Source: Aricia agestis
Taxonomy: Eukaryota; Arthropoda; Insecta; Lepidoptera; Lycaenidae
Reading direction: 5' to 3'
DNA length: 64,000 bases
Assembly (NCBI RefSeq): GCF_905147365.1
Contig: NC_056408.1
Span: 2,790,001 to 2,854,000 of the forward strand
The stretch's first letter is position 1. Each line of letters opens with the position of its first letter. The notes under the pieces were generated by a model, which did no database searches, was not told where the DNA came from, and saw only the letters and a list, made by a program, of their open reading frames with translations. Positions 22,819 to 34,573 of this stretch are shown piece by piece. Both the position numbers and the translations under genes were made by a program.

Positions 22819-23007
22819 CCAGATGACGACCACAACTCCTTTGCGCCAAAATTCGTTTATCGGGATATCGGGATAAAAGTATCCTATGTCCTTCCCCGGG
22901 ACTCGAAGTATCTCCATATCAAATTGGAGCAAAATCGGTTCAGCGGTTTGGGCGTGATACGTAACAGACATACAGACACACTTTCGCATTTATAATATTA
23001 GTATAGA
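22819..23007 (-). mobile_element. Short Helitron
   Basis: On the - strand it starts TCTATACTAATATTATAAAT with a GTCTG-rich run and ends 'gacgtcatCTGG'-like before T (a CTRR end). 189 bp. The interior has 'ccgaaccgattttgctccaa'. Confidence 0.7.
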
Positions 23008-23823
23008 ATAACTGCTACATCTGAAGTACGAGATATTCTGAATCGGCATTCGGCATTCTCTGTGCACCTCTGTGAGAGAGTAGAGAAACTAAGTCAGTGG
23101 AACTATTAAGGTTTATGCTTTCCAAGAGTTCTATCTAGGGTTCCCAACCCCCCCCGGATTGCCCGGGAGATTCCGGTAATAATGCTTAACCTCCCGTCTT
23201 CCCGGAGAACGATAATTTCTCCGGTTTTTCAAAAACTAATAATTATTGCATAATAATTGATTTAGTGAAAAATTGTAAGATGGAGTTGGATTGGACAATT
23301 TATTATCTGTTATATGTACAATGTATTATCTGTTAACTCTTGGCTTACTAATGACTTCTTTACGAAATTGAAAAAGAGAAATGGTCCTGTGTGAATGTTC
23401 TTTCTCACCCCCCCCCCCCCTCTGTCAACATACATAGACTAGATTTTTATTAAAAAACAAAAAGATTACTAAGAAATCTTAGCTTTATTTTAGTTCTTAT
23501 ATAAATCTTAGTATTATCTTATCTTCCAAAGGCAATTGAGAACATGACCATTGACGGCCGAAGAGACCTTCCAAATGGCGATTGTTTTCGGAAATGTACG
23601 GCCGTGACGGTAGTGGGTGTGTTCCATGGTGCAGCAGTCGTAAATCGCAGCAGTGTGTCAAGGCGACAGTCGCGCCCGTATGCAGATAACGAGGCGATTA
23701 TGTCTGCCCTAATTATGACTGTTTGTTCGTTGTGCACCTACACCAACACAAATATGTTTATTTGTAGAAACAGACAACAATATTTGATGTAGAGTTACAA
23801 AATATTTGCTCTCTGAAGATAAT
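23008..23823. other. Intergenic, with one coding-like island
   Basis: 23519-23740 is less AT-rich and open on both strands, with a good start context (gcaccATGGaa) on the - strand, but no donor or family match. C-runs are at 23148 and 23408. No gene is called. Confidence 0.35.
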
Positions 23824-24036
23824 AATAATAACTCCCACACCGGTTTCGATGACAGTGGCCGGCTTCATTGAAACCAGGCCAGTTACGCAGGAGTAATTTT
23901 ACAGTGCCCAAGTGTGTGAGACACAAGAGCACTCTCTATTCCTTTAACTCTCATAGCTCAGTGGGACGGAAGACCGACACGACTGGCAAGAGATCAGGTG
24001 CAGGACCGACTTTTTACATGCCCATCCGTCCAAAGT
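23824..24036 (-). repeat. tRNA-headed SINE, copy 1 (head missing)
   Basis: Reverse-oriented body of the SINE at 24331-24690, from 'ctcccacaccggtttcgatg' to 'tttacatgcccatccgtcca'. The promoter head is absent. Confidence 0.8.
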
Positions 24037-24330
24037 TCTACTAATTGTGTGAAAATCACTTGTTCCTCATAAAACACCCGCGGTTCAAGGATCAGTCACT
24101 GGCGCTTGGCTCGTATTGGGCAGGGTTTCTCAAAGTTTCGGCTCCACGAAACCCTGTTAAATTTTCCAGGTGACAACGAACCCCTTACTAACCAATGAAA
24201 TCCCCACAGAAAATAAGGTTTTTAAATTAGAATAAAAAATTTTTTAGGCAACCCACTTGAAATAAATTTGTTGACATAAGTAATTGAATATAAAATACTT
24301 TTCATCCATTAACCAGTTCGGTGATTAACT

Positions 24331-24690
24331 CTCCGTGGTCTAGTGGTATAGAGCGCGGCTCTTGACTCGGAGGTCGTGGGTTCGATTCCCACGTTGGAAA
24401 CATGTTATTTCCAAGTTTGGTTAGGACAATGCAGGCTGATCACCTGATTGTCTGACAAGGAAGATGATCCATGCGTCGGATGGGCATGTAAAAAGTCGGT
24501 CCTGCGCCTGATCTCTCGCCAGTCGTGTCGGTCTTCCGTCCCACTGGGTTATGAGAGTAAAGGAATAGAGAGTGCTCTTGTGTACTGCGCACACACTTGG
24601 GCACTATAAAATTACTCCTGCGTAGCTGGCCTGGTTTCAATGAAATCGGCCACCGTCACCGAAACCGGTGTGGGAGCTATTATTATATTA
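24331..24690 (+). repeat. tRNA-headed SINE, copy 2 (full length)
   Basis: The head, 24331-24402, carries pol III-like boxes: A (TGGTCTAGTGG, 24336-24346) and B (GGTTCGATTCC, 24379-24389). A CGTGG/CCACG T-arm stem encloses box B. The anticodon arm does not fold cleanly, so this is a tRNA-related promoter and not a tRNA gene. The body runs through 'ggatgggcatgtaaaaagtc' to a short ATT repeat tail. Other copies are at 23824-24036 (-) and 55022-55381 (-). Confidence 0.85.
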
Positions 24691-25436
24691 AGGTCCTTCT
24701 ATGGTGGGATCCTAGGCCATAAAATGCAATTCAACGCTTCGCGTAAGATTTTGAAATACTCTGCCTGTCTAGCTTCCCAAAATCTATCAAAGACATCCTT
24801 TTGAAATCAGCTTGAAGAGTTTCATCTACGAACATTTGCTCGTTTGCGCCGTAATTCTATAAGAAAAAAAACATACTTAAAACGTGTTTTATCTCAATAA
24901 TCTATAGTTTAGTTTAGTTCCATAATCTTAGGGCTTATTTCTATGATCTAATAAGCAGTAACTTTTCAAAATCTAACTTGCAATCATTTGATTTTATGAA
25001 TGAGTTAAACCACCTGTAATAAACTTCGCTTGTAACTACCGTAAACCCTGGCCGTCAATAAAAAATCCATAAAAAGGTTTTTAAATATAGAACACATCGA
25101 AAGAGGTCAAGATCTCCTTCGCGTTTAGTTTTTTTTTTATTTCTCCAGCTCCGAAACCGCTACATAAGTGCGTGTAGACGCTTAACCTAAATGTACTACA
25201 CGACAAACTTTTTACTTGTAGGTACTTCTACTTGAATATATTTTTTCAAATAAGATTACAATAAATTAGTTTATTTATGACAAAAACCTATTAAGGTATT
25301 ACATTTGTGGACAAAGTTTTTTCATGTCAATGACTCTGGCGTATTTCGCATGTATACAATGACTCTACATGTTCCTAAACATTGTTAGAGGAAGAAAATA
25401 ATGACAGGACAAAAATATTTATTTACACCTAAAGTC
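24691..25436. other. Intergenic, nothing recognised
   Basis: No coding-like frame or repeat boundary. Confidence 0.45.
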
Positions 25437-25600
25437 CATCCTTACAAATATGAAAGAGTGTCTGTCTGTATGTTACCTCTTCACACCCAAACCGCCGAAC
25501 CGATTTTCCTGGGTATGGAGATACTTTGAGTCCCGGAAAAGGATATAAGATACTTTTTTTCCCGAAAAAAGCTGTTAAAATTGCGATAAAAATTGACGCA
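25437..25600 (+). mobile_element. Helitron-like fragment
   Basis: 'gtgtctgtctgtatgttacc', 'ccgccgaaccgattttcctg' and 'ttgagtcccggaaaaggata' match the 5168-5335 module. Confidence 0.55.
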
Positions 25601-25910
25601 GCAGAGTTGCGGGTGTCTGTATTTTCTATATCAAAAAAGTTCTATTGACTAAACGCGATCATAAATAATATAATAATCGTCTCCAAATATGAAGGTTCAC
25701 GATATTTTCGAAACCGATGCGCCAGCGCGGACGTTGTGCAAATGCCATATTTATTATTTACAGTCATCATAATACATTAAATTGGAATGCATGCGAGTCC
25801 TTGATAATGTATCAGCCTGCATGCAACATATTTGACCGTGTGCTGCTCTAAATAAAAATACGAAATCGCTGCGTTCATAGATCATAGTTACTATTCATTC
25901 TACACGTTTT

Positions 25911-26390
25911 TAGGGTTCCGTACCCAACGGGTAAAAACGGGACCCTATTACTAAGACTTCGTTGTCTGTCTGTCTGTCTCCAGGCTGTATTCCGAGAACC
26001 ACTATAGCTAGACCTCTGAAATTGTCACAGATTGTGTATTATATATATCTGTTGCCGCTATAACAACAAATACTATAAAAAATAAAGTTAATATTAAAGG
26101 GGGGCTTCCATATAACAAACGTGATTTTTTTGCTATTTTTTGATCGATATTAATAACGGCAATACATAGGCACTTGAAATATTCAAGAAATACTTACTCA
26201 GTTGTCTCTATCGCGCATTTATATCGCGTACTTTAATAATTAATAAGTAATAAAATTTAAATAAATTAAATAATTAAGGGGGTACCATACCATGTGGGAG
26301 TACCATACAAAAAACACAATTTTCAGCCTATTTTTGCTCTACTGTGGTACGGAACCCTTCGCGCGCGAGTGTAACTCGCACTTGGCCGAT
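25911..26390 (+). repeat. 'GGTTCCGTAC' element, short copy
   Basis: Begins 'agggttccgtacccaacggg' with a GTCT run and ends 'gtggtacggaacccttcgcg' and 'cgcacttggccga'. It lacks the triplicated core found at 7579-9021. Confidence 0.8.
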
Positions 26391-28100
26391 TTTTTAATAC
26401 AATTTAAGGTACCCATAGGCCATGTGCATTATGCACCCATATCCTTTTTTCTCTCTTATGTAGATAGGTAGGTCTATGGACTAAATTTTATCTAAATCGT
26501 ATCAATTGTTTAATAGATAGAATGACGCACATAATATTACATTCATAATACTTAGTAGACTAAGGGCTTTAGTCAAGTCTAGTGTTTTAGTCAAGTCTTG
26601 ACCTAAATTCGAATACCATACATAAATTCAGACCTTTAATTTACAACGTACTACATGATATCTTGTGTGGGCAATCGTTATGACTCAGCAGGGCAATATT
26701 TTAAAAAAATGAATGAAAACTAATTAGAAGCTGCATGTGTAAGTCACTTAATAAATTTCAGTAATCAGGACAGTTGCCGCTCATTAAACCAGCTTTTAAT
26801 TAATCGAGCTATGTCAGCTAACAGTAAACAAACAATAAGGGCAGCAATAAATAACAAACCCTTGGGTGTAGTGAAGGGACTGACTGGGTATCGACATGTC
26901 GATATAGAACTGAAAAATCGTCAAACATAAAATTATAAGGTTACTCTATTTGACGGTTATATACGGTTACTTTTTTAAGCGTTAACTGCTGCACTCAGGG
27001 TCTAATATTACTTAACTGTAATTAAATGAAGATTTTGACCTATTCCCTTCGATCAAAATAATATATCGAAGCCTATTCCCTACATTATCTGTCAAACTAG
27101 TTATTTAATAACAATTAAGTATTTAATATTCGTCTCTACGGCGCGGCAGTTAGATTTTGTTTAAATATTATGATAACACAAAGTTTACAATACTGATTTC
27201 AATGCCAGTAATTTACATTTTACAATACGAATGTTTATTATAATAAACTTATTACGGGTAAAGAACTTAGTAATTTGTGGTTTAATTAATTATTTTATTG
27301 TAAGTTTACCCATGCAATTAAATGTAAATATAAACCTACAATATTTATATATTTTTTTCCTTGTATATCTTTTACTTAGTTTAACATAAAATCGGACACA
27401 GCCGCCTACGCTGAGTCAAGAGAAAGATACATTAACAATGCTTCGAAAATTTAATCTGACACATGTTCTTAAGTCTCAACGCTCGTATTTTGTACACTTT
27501 GTCCCATAGCCTCAATCGTTAAAAAATATTTTGTACTCTGGCGTAATTCTGACAAAGAATAATGTCTTCCAGCAAAAACATCGATATGTAATCGATATTT
27601 CTCATCTCTAAGGCCTTTCGTTTATTACGTTTTAAATGTTTGATGTCATACGTGTAACACACCGACGGTAATGTTTATGTGAGTTTTGCAATAAATTGCA
27701 CATGTAGCTTCTCGAGTACCGCTGCTCAGCGCCACTTTTAGCAGGATGACAGAATCGATGATTATGAACCGGTCAAGACGTGATCAAGTGCTAAATGCTT
27801 TTGATAAGTGCATTTGGGGAAGACTTGAAGCAAAAAGGCTCATTAAAATATGTTCTGTTAAAAACCTTTACTTTAAAGTCTAAACTCTAAAGTGATTAAG
27901 CTAGGTAAGCGGTGAACGCATTTTAATTGATCCTCTTTTATTTTTTACATCTTATTTAAATAAATCAGCAAATATTTAGTAAAGGGATATTGCAATTGAT
28001 AAAACGTAGGCATTTACCCAAAGTTAGCGAAGTCGAGCCAGCCTTTCTCATGTTTTGATAAGACATAGGTAATTTAAAATAGAACTACCTACTAAAATGT
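26391..28100. other. Intergenic, weak MITE traces only
   Basis: 'gttaactgctgcactcaggg' (26981) and 'gtctctacggcgcggcagtt' (27133) look like diverged inverted ends, also echoed at 30835 ('gtctctgagtgcagcagtta'). Nothing else is assignable. Confidence 0.4.
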
Positions 28101-29575
28101 TATTTTTTATTTATTTATTTAACTCTTTATTGTACACAAGAAACACATATAAAGATATAATTAACACAGAAAGACGACACAAAGGAACTGCTTATTTCTA
28201 AAAGAAATCTCTTACAGCAGCCCTACGAAGAGATACAATTTAAAAGACAGCAGATAGGACGTGCACAATCAATAGCTATAAACTAATTTAACTAAATCAA
28301 CTATATATACAACAATATCGAACTAATAATAATTTATACTAAGACTATACTTAATATAAAACCTATATATAAAATCAATAAATAATAATATGAATATAAT
28401 AAATAAATACTATATGTATACATAATAATACAAATTACGGTGATTGAGAATTAAGATAATGCTCTTTCAATCGTCTTTTAAACACAGCGATAGTTGGACT
28501 GTCACGAACAGTGTGGGGAAGCGAGTTCCATAATCTGACTGCGTGCACGGTAAAGGAATAGGAGTAGAAATTGGTACGGTGGGATGGGAGGGAGAGGTTA
28601 GTTCTGACACTGGATCTGCACGGGATTTCAGGAGGGTGGGAAAAGTTAAATCTATCGAGCAGATAGGATGGAGAGAGAGGATTATGCAAAATATTATAAA
28701 GTAAACAGAGGATATGGGAGTTGCGACGGAGACGGATAGGAAGCCACTTGAGCCTCAACCTGAAGGCTGATACGTGATCAAATTTTTTAAGTCCAAACAC
28801 AAAACGGATACAGAGATTCTGTAAACGTTCTAGTTTTGTTAACAGCTCCTCGGTGATGTCCAAGTAGCAGGAGTCGGCGTAGTCTAGGATAGGAAGGATT
28901 AGGGTCTGGACAAGAAGGATTTTAGTTTTCAAAGGCAAAAAATTTTGGAGGCACTTCAACTTATGCAACGAGTAGTATACCTTTTTACTGACTTCACTAA
29001 CATGAGTAGTCCAAGCAAGGTTATTATCTAAAATTAGGCCTAGATTTTTGGCAGTGTCGGTAAAAGGAATGACAGTGCCATCATATACGATACTAGGTGC
29101 ATCACGTACACGCTGTGTCATGTATTTACTGCCTATGATCATGGCCTGTGACTTACCTGGATTGACCATCAGACCAAATGATTTAGCCCATTCAGCTATT
29201 TTTTTGAGATCGGCATTAATTTCAGCAATTGCAGAAATAATGTCCTCAATGAGCGAATGACGGTAAATTTGCAAGTCGTCTGCGTAGAGATGGAAATTGG
29301 ATGCAATTAATTTGGAAACAGTATTTATAAAAATAGAAAATAAAAGGGGAGAAAGAACGCCACCCTGGGGAACACCCGCCTCGATGTCACACCAATCTGA
29401 GAAAGCCTCATCAGAGCGGACCCGTTGCGAACGTCCCCGAAGATATGAGTCAAACCAGTCTAACACAGAGGAGGAAATATTTAGGGAACGAAGGACAGAG
29501 AGGAGTATGTCAAAATCTACTGAATTAAAAGCACTGCTAAAGTCTAGTAAGACTAAAATGGAGATATTACTGTTG
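28101..29575 (-). mobile_element. Non-LTR retrotransposon, 5'-truncated, RT C-terminal half intact
   Basis: An uninterrupted - strand frame (28435-29466, continuing open to about 29572) encodes the rear half of a reverse transcriptase. LLDFSSAFNSVDFD comes from the extension upstream, then GVPQGGVLSPLLF (residues 31-43 from Met 29466) and the catalytic FHLYADDLQIY (YADD 61-64). The C-terminal LWNSLPHTVRDSPTIAVF is typical of jockey/CR1-type insect LINEs. The 3' UTR ends in an AATAAA-type (TAAA)n tail near 28101. The endonuclease half is missing, and the truncation lies at a 31-bp hairpin (29573-29644). The open frame suggests a fairly recent insertion. Clade assignment is from memory. Confidence 0.88.
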
Positions 29576-29644
29576 TGTAGGTATGTTATTTATGATTACA
29601 TAATGTTACTTAATTATGTAATCATAAATAACATACCTACACAA
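29573..29644. repeat. Perfect hairpin, 31-bp arms, at the LINE truncation point
   Basis: Arms 29573-29603 and 29614-29644 are exact reverse complements ('tgtaggtatgttatttatga' within them), separated by 10 nt. The LINE frame runs up to the left arm. Confidence 0.95.
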
Positions 29645-29649
29645 AAAAG

Positions 29650-30040
29650 TCGAAGTATTCCGTTTTTAAAAATGGGTAGCAATTAAATAAATTATAATAG
29701 ATAGGTAAATGAATTTGTAACATCCAGCGCCTAATTAAAAAAACAGGCAACAGCCTACTGGATCGATAGATAAATCTATACCATTTTATAGTCTTTTAGC
29801 GTTTATTCCAAGAATCACAGAGTAAGCAAAAGCTTAGTTATTCAGATCCAGTTATTCAAAAGATTCGACCTACATACGGTCTGTATTGCGATGTGTCGAA
29901 GAAAAGGAAATAACTCGAATACTTTATCGTCAGAAATCGAATACTTTAAATATACTTTACCCTCAATTCGCATCTGAAAAAATTTTAGATGCGAATTGCG
30001 GGTATTAGGTATATGAGAAAAGTAAGTCGGTTGGTATATG
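29650..30040. other. Intergenic, nothing recognised
   Basis: Only a short local inverted repeat ('caattcgcatctgaaaaa' / 'ttttagatgcgaattg' near 29960) was seen. Confidence 0.45.
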
Positions 30041-30043
30041 TCA

Positions 30044-30281
30044 TACAGGGTGTAACTAAAACAAAGTGATAAAACTTAGGGTGTGTATGAGTCACCAGTA
30101 CAAAGTTCATTGTGAGAGCAGCAGCGCTGACAGATTTTTTTTATTATTTCTATGAAGAAGTGCCCCAGTTTGCACGTAAAAAAGTAAAAAAAAAAATGTT
30201 TCAGCGCTACTACTTAATAATTCACAGTGCACTCATACACATCCTAAAGTATTATTACTTTGTTTTGTTACACTCTGTATA
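30044..30281. mobile_element. Palindromic MITE, 'acagggtgtaac' family
   Basis: Ends 'tacagggtgtaactaaaaca' and 'ttgttacactctgta'. The interior mirrors 'gcagcgctga' with 'tcagcgctactac'. About 238 bp. Confidence 0.8.
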
Positions 30282-30398
30282 ATACCTTTAGTACCTACAG
30301 TATGGTTATTTAGTATGTAAGTACATAAAATATCTTCTTCTCTGTTATAGGTGGTATCAGGTTTACCGAGATTCGTGAAAATCCTATGATATTAAATA

Positions 30399-30600
30399 TA
30401 TACAGGATGTAACAAAACTAAGCGATAAAACTTTAGGGTGTGCACGTGTTGCTTGTAGAGAGTTTACTGTGAAAGTGGAAGCGCTGAAAGATCTTTTTTT
30501 GTCACTTTTGTATGGGGAAACTCGTGACGCTCGGGCTCCATACAAAAGTGAAAAAAATTGGTCTTTCAGCGCTGCTACTGCCGCGCTGGTGGTAGTGAAA
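30399..30600. mobile_element. Palindromic MITE, right end lost
   Basis: 'tacaggatgtaacaaaacta' at the left. The internal 'gaaagatctttttttgtcac' is mirrored by 'tctttcagcgctgctactg'. The terminal repeat on the right is missing. Confidence 0.7.
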
Positions 30601-31430
30601 TATTTTTTATGGAATAGGTTGAAAAACACTGCTGTGCAATTATATAATATATGATAGACCCTGAAATGAACAGAGTGCGCACAGAGTCCCGGGCAGGGTC
30701 TAGTAAGTAAACTATAAGGTGACTCTACCACCGTTGCCAGATTGATTAACGGTCACACTCAGAGACATTTGGTGATGGTTTGACTTCAATTTGATGAAGA
30801 GTTTGACAGATTGGGGCTTACTTTAAAATCTACTTTAATATTCGTCTCTGAGTGCAGCAGTTAACCTTTAAATTCTACAAAAATTCTTAATATTTTAGGA
30901 GGATTTTTTGGAAGCATAGCATTAATAAGTGATGTTGATTGGTGGTTATGATTTAGGTTTTGAAGATGTAGGTTTTGTACACAAAACTATCCGTGACCCC
31001 CTCTAAAATTTCAGCAGCCGGGCGTCATGGTATTTTGTTGCACAGCATAGAGCTTAGCTGGAACTCAACCCAGGCGCGGTCTGAAGATGGTGGTAATAGG
31101 CGACATGACCCCCCCCAAATCTAAGGTCAAATTGAAAAATCTTAAAATGTTGCCAAAATATAATAAAAGGAAATTTCTAGTTATCATTAAACAGCGATAA
31201 ATTTGTAGTGTAGTGACTAGTAAGTGCCCCCTCCAAAACTTCAGGCTAAAACCGCGCCTGACTCAACCTAAGTATAAATCCTAGGTTCTACAATCCAATA
31301 CCAATCAGGTCAGCAGTTTGTGTGCAAAAACAGACGATTACGATCCCACATAAATGCAAAATTGCAACAATTATATCATTAGCTGATAATGGTAAACAGG
31401 TAGGTATACGGTTGGTACATAAAGTGGAAG
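30601..31430. other. Intergenic, nothing firm
   Basis: 'ctgagtgcagcagttaacct' (30840) belongs to the weak MITE traces at 26981. No gene is supported. Confidence 0.4.
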
Positions 31431-31439
31431 GCGCAGGCC

Positions 31440-31565
31440 CATCGCACAGTCGCCAGGACTAAGTGGAGCGAGTGAAAGTGGTGATAGCTTTTTCTCTTTC
31501 TATCACCAAAGGCGGCGGGCGCAGTGGTCACTCCGCTTCCTTTGCCAACACAGGATCGACCTGCT
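31440..31565 (+). other. Candidate 5' noncoding exon
   Basis: A GC-richer 125-bp stretch ends in a strong donor (cctgct|GTGAGTTTTT, 31566 on). It contains an initiator-like gCACAGTCGC near 31444 and an internal hairpin (ggtgatag...ctatcacc). Protease 1 coding begins 6 bp after an acceptor at 36371-36373, so it needs an upstream leader exon; this is the best placed one I see. It could instead be a MITE, since 'aagtggagcg' and 'cactccgctt' mirror each other. Confidence 0.25.
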
Positions 31566-31569
31566 GTGA

Positions 31570-32610
31570 GTTTTTATCATTTTATTTTTTTAAGAATTTA
31601 TAAATTTAAAAAATATCGACAAGTACTCCTTGTAGTATTAAGAAGTACGTTAAATTACTTGTGGTTTTAACTCAATACATTTGAGAATTCTTCACGTTTA
31701 TTGCTTCGATAGCATGTGCTAAATTTTTATAAATTTCCAATTAACATTTAAGATGTTATTAATTATTTAACTCATTAAGTATACGGTAATTCCTAATTCT
31801 TAATCGATACACGAGCAAGTCTCAATTTAATAAGGCAGATCACTCTGCGAGTAACTTTGTGTGGTGTTGTGGTCTGTGGATCATAAGTAAAGGAGCCGGG
31901 AAAAATGTAATAATTTATTAGTAATATTTACAACTAACTAATAGTCTAGTCTAGAAAGTGAATTATAAACCTAAAAGTTCTAGTTCGCGTTAGGATCGGT
32001 CAGTTATTAATCGAATCAGTCCACTTTCTATATCTGCGACAAACGGACAGGGGCAGCTCTCGCCTAGAACCTGTTCAAGGAAGCACGATGCAAACGGCAT
32101 ACCAAAAAGGACAATTTTCTTTGCACGTGGGTTTATTTTGCTATATCGATCCGCGCAATAATAAATTCTATCCTGATATTTTAAGGTCGTAATTCGTTCG
32201 ACGTGGTGTGGCTAATTAAAATGTATCTGATTTACAATCCGGTAGCTATGATTGGTGTTTATGTTTTGTGATTCGTCATACTAATTAATTCGGAAACTTT
32301 CGACCCAGATACGAGTTCGGAGAAGTTTTGTTTTCAAATTGACGAAATTCGCAGTTGCAAATTATCGCCATATTAAATTATTTATTTATTTTTATTTATA
32401 TAAAACTTTTGCACGTTTCTGTACAAAGGCGGGCCTCGTGCCTCGTGGCATTTTCTTCCAGCCAAACCTTAGGGTGTTGCAGAGAAAGTGAGGTACATGC
32501 AGACCCTTAGAGGACAAAGGGATTATAATACCTTAAAATTATCTAAAGTCCAAACGAAATTTTATGATATAAAATATAAAATGTTATGTGTATGTCTAAT
32601 CTGTGCCACA
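31570..32610. other. Intergenic or intron, nothing recognised
   Basis: AT-rich. No coding-like frame. Confidence 0.45.
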
Positions 32611-32620
32611 TTATTTTGAT

Positions 32621-33122
32621 TATACAGGGTGTAACAAAACAAAGTGTTAATACTTAAGGGTGTGTATCTGTCCTTTGTATAGAGTTCACTGTAAAAGGTT
32701 TTTCCTGTGATTTGAATGGGAATGCGCTCCGGCGGCATGAATTTGCCCATACAAAAGGTAAAAAAAGTTACTCTATCAGCGCTGCCACTTTTATAATAAA
32801 CTAACTATACAGGAGAGTCATCAACTTTGTGCTGTCTCCCGCTTTGTATGGGGAGGGAAATTGGAATCTTCCTACTTCTCCTATTTTCTTCTGATTAATT
32901 TCGTTGCGGGTCCCAAGACGTCTCTAGCATGTCCCTCGGGCTCTCTGAGATCATATCAAAGGGTTTTCGTGGTTGGATACCGCTGTCGATCCTGGCGACA
33001 CAGGAGATACAGTGGTGGGAATGTGTGGTGGGCCAAAGCCCGTTAAAAAAAAAAGGAGTGTCATACACACCCTAAAGTATTATCACTTTGTTTTGTTACA
33101 ACCTGTATAATCAAAATAATGA
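32621..33122. mobile_element. Palindromic MITE interrupted by another repeat
   Basis: Ends 'tacagggtgtaacaaaacaa' and 'gttttgttacaacctgta'. The mirror continues outside into 'attattttgattata' / 'tataatcaaaataat'. The centre holds a second repeat (32845-33045). Confidence 0.8.
32845..33045 (+). repeat. Dispersed repeat, paired with 47805-47985
   Basis: 'ttcttctgattaatttcgtt', 'tatcaaagggttttcgtg' and 'gcgacacaggagatacagtg' are shared with 47805-47985 at high identity. Class unknown; nested inside the 'acagggtgtaac' MITE here. Confidence 0.75.
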
Positions 33123-33866
33123 GGCACTTTATTTTGTTACACTATACAGGATAGTAAAGTAAAGTTGCGTATAGTTTTCGCCCTTCGCAATCTTTCTATA
33201 GACGTGTCTATGACTAGCATGCACTTGATCGCCCCCACCCCTCGCCCCTCGTATTTCACAGTACAAAATTTTTAATTTATATATTATCTAGTAAAGTGGT
33301 GGGGCGGATCATTTCAAATTAGACAAGCTAGTGACTTGTAGCTATGTAGAGTTACGAAAACTTCCATAATTGCATTATCAATCTGCAAAATAACCGCCTT
33401 ATAGTTTTTGAAGTCGGTTAAATATGTAACATACAGATCTAAGGGCAGTTATCTAAAGCGTGACAAAGATGATTATTTATATTCATTGGTCTCATTGTCA
33501 GCGCGGGTGATTTGCATAATATTACCGGCATCATATATGACGCATAATTCCAGCTAAACTCAAACATATGTATACTATGTACTGAAGGTACTTTCATGTA
33601 CTAGGTATTGCAAAGTCTATATGAATTTTATATTTTGAATATCACAATAAAAGTCGAGAACGACTGAAGTAATTTGGCTAATTTTAGTATTAAAATGTTC
33701 ATGGCATTCCAGGGAAGGTATTTATTAGCAGGAAGTGATAGTTCACTCAGTCATCTAAGTTAAAAAAGAAATTAAGTTGAAAGTAGACTGAACTCCATAA
33801 TATTATATTGCTTTGTTGACTGTTTGTGCAGTACCTACCTATACATCAGATTACCAATACCTAATA
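33123..33866. other. Intergenic or intron, nothing recognised
   Basis: No supported gene or element ends. Confidence 0.45.
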
Positions 33867-34097
33867 TCTATATATATAAAACTCAAAGGTGACTGACTGA
33901 CATGGTGATCTATCAACGCACAGCCCAAACCACTGGACGCATCGGGCTGAAATTTTGCATACAGGTGGATGTTATGACGAAGGCATCCGCTAAGAAAGGA
34001 TTTTGATAAATTCCAACCCCAAGGGGCTAAAATAGGGGATGAAAGTTTGTATATAATAATACTTCTTAACGCGTGCGAAGCCGCGGGCAAAAGCTCG
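33867..34097 (+). mobile_element. Short Helitron
   Basis: Starts A|TCTATATATATAAAACTCA, then 'gcatcgggctgaaattttgc', and ends 'gcgaagccgcgggcaaaagCTCG'|T (a CTAG variant). 231 bp. Confidence 0.78.
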
Positions 34098-34573
34098 TTA
34101 TAATTTAAAATCATTAATCTATTTCATATCTCATTAGTTTCCTTTTGTACGAGTTATAAATTATCACAATTCATCACAATACGAATAATAAAATTTATAA
34201 TTTTGATGGAAATTTTGAGTTGCGTAGCAGTTCGTAGCTCGTTCGTAGACGTTCGTAGATGCAACTACATTTTTATGCAACAAAATATACTTATTGTAGT
34301 AAAATTTACTAAAATTATATTTTTCCGTACATTCACGTAAACGTAAAAAAACACATTTCAATTATTTTTTGTATAGTAGACTTGTAATCCCTCTATCGCG
34401 GATTCTTGGAAATCTATCATTGTTATTCTATTGTTATCGCGGTCGAATTCGACCGCTTGGGAGTCCTAACCCCCCCTTCCTATCAGGGTAAATTAACATA
34501 TTGCTTTTATATAGCTGTTTATGAAAGGTAGGTGTAACTTTTGCTATAACATAACGTACAAGTATGTAAATTA

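Noticed and set aside
23519..23740. Coding-like island open on both strands
   Set aside because: Ideal start context for a short - strand frame, but no donor before the stop and no recognisable family.
24331..24402. tRNA gene
   Set aside because: Box A, box B and a T-arm are present, but the anticodon and acceptor stems do not pair. The same sequence heads two 350-bp dispersed copies, so it is a SINE promoter.
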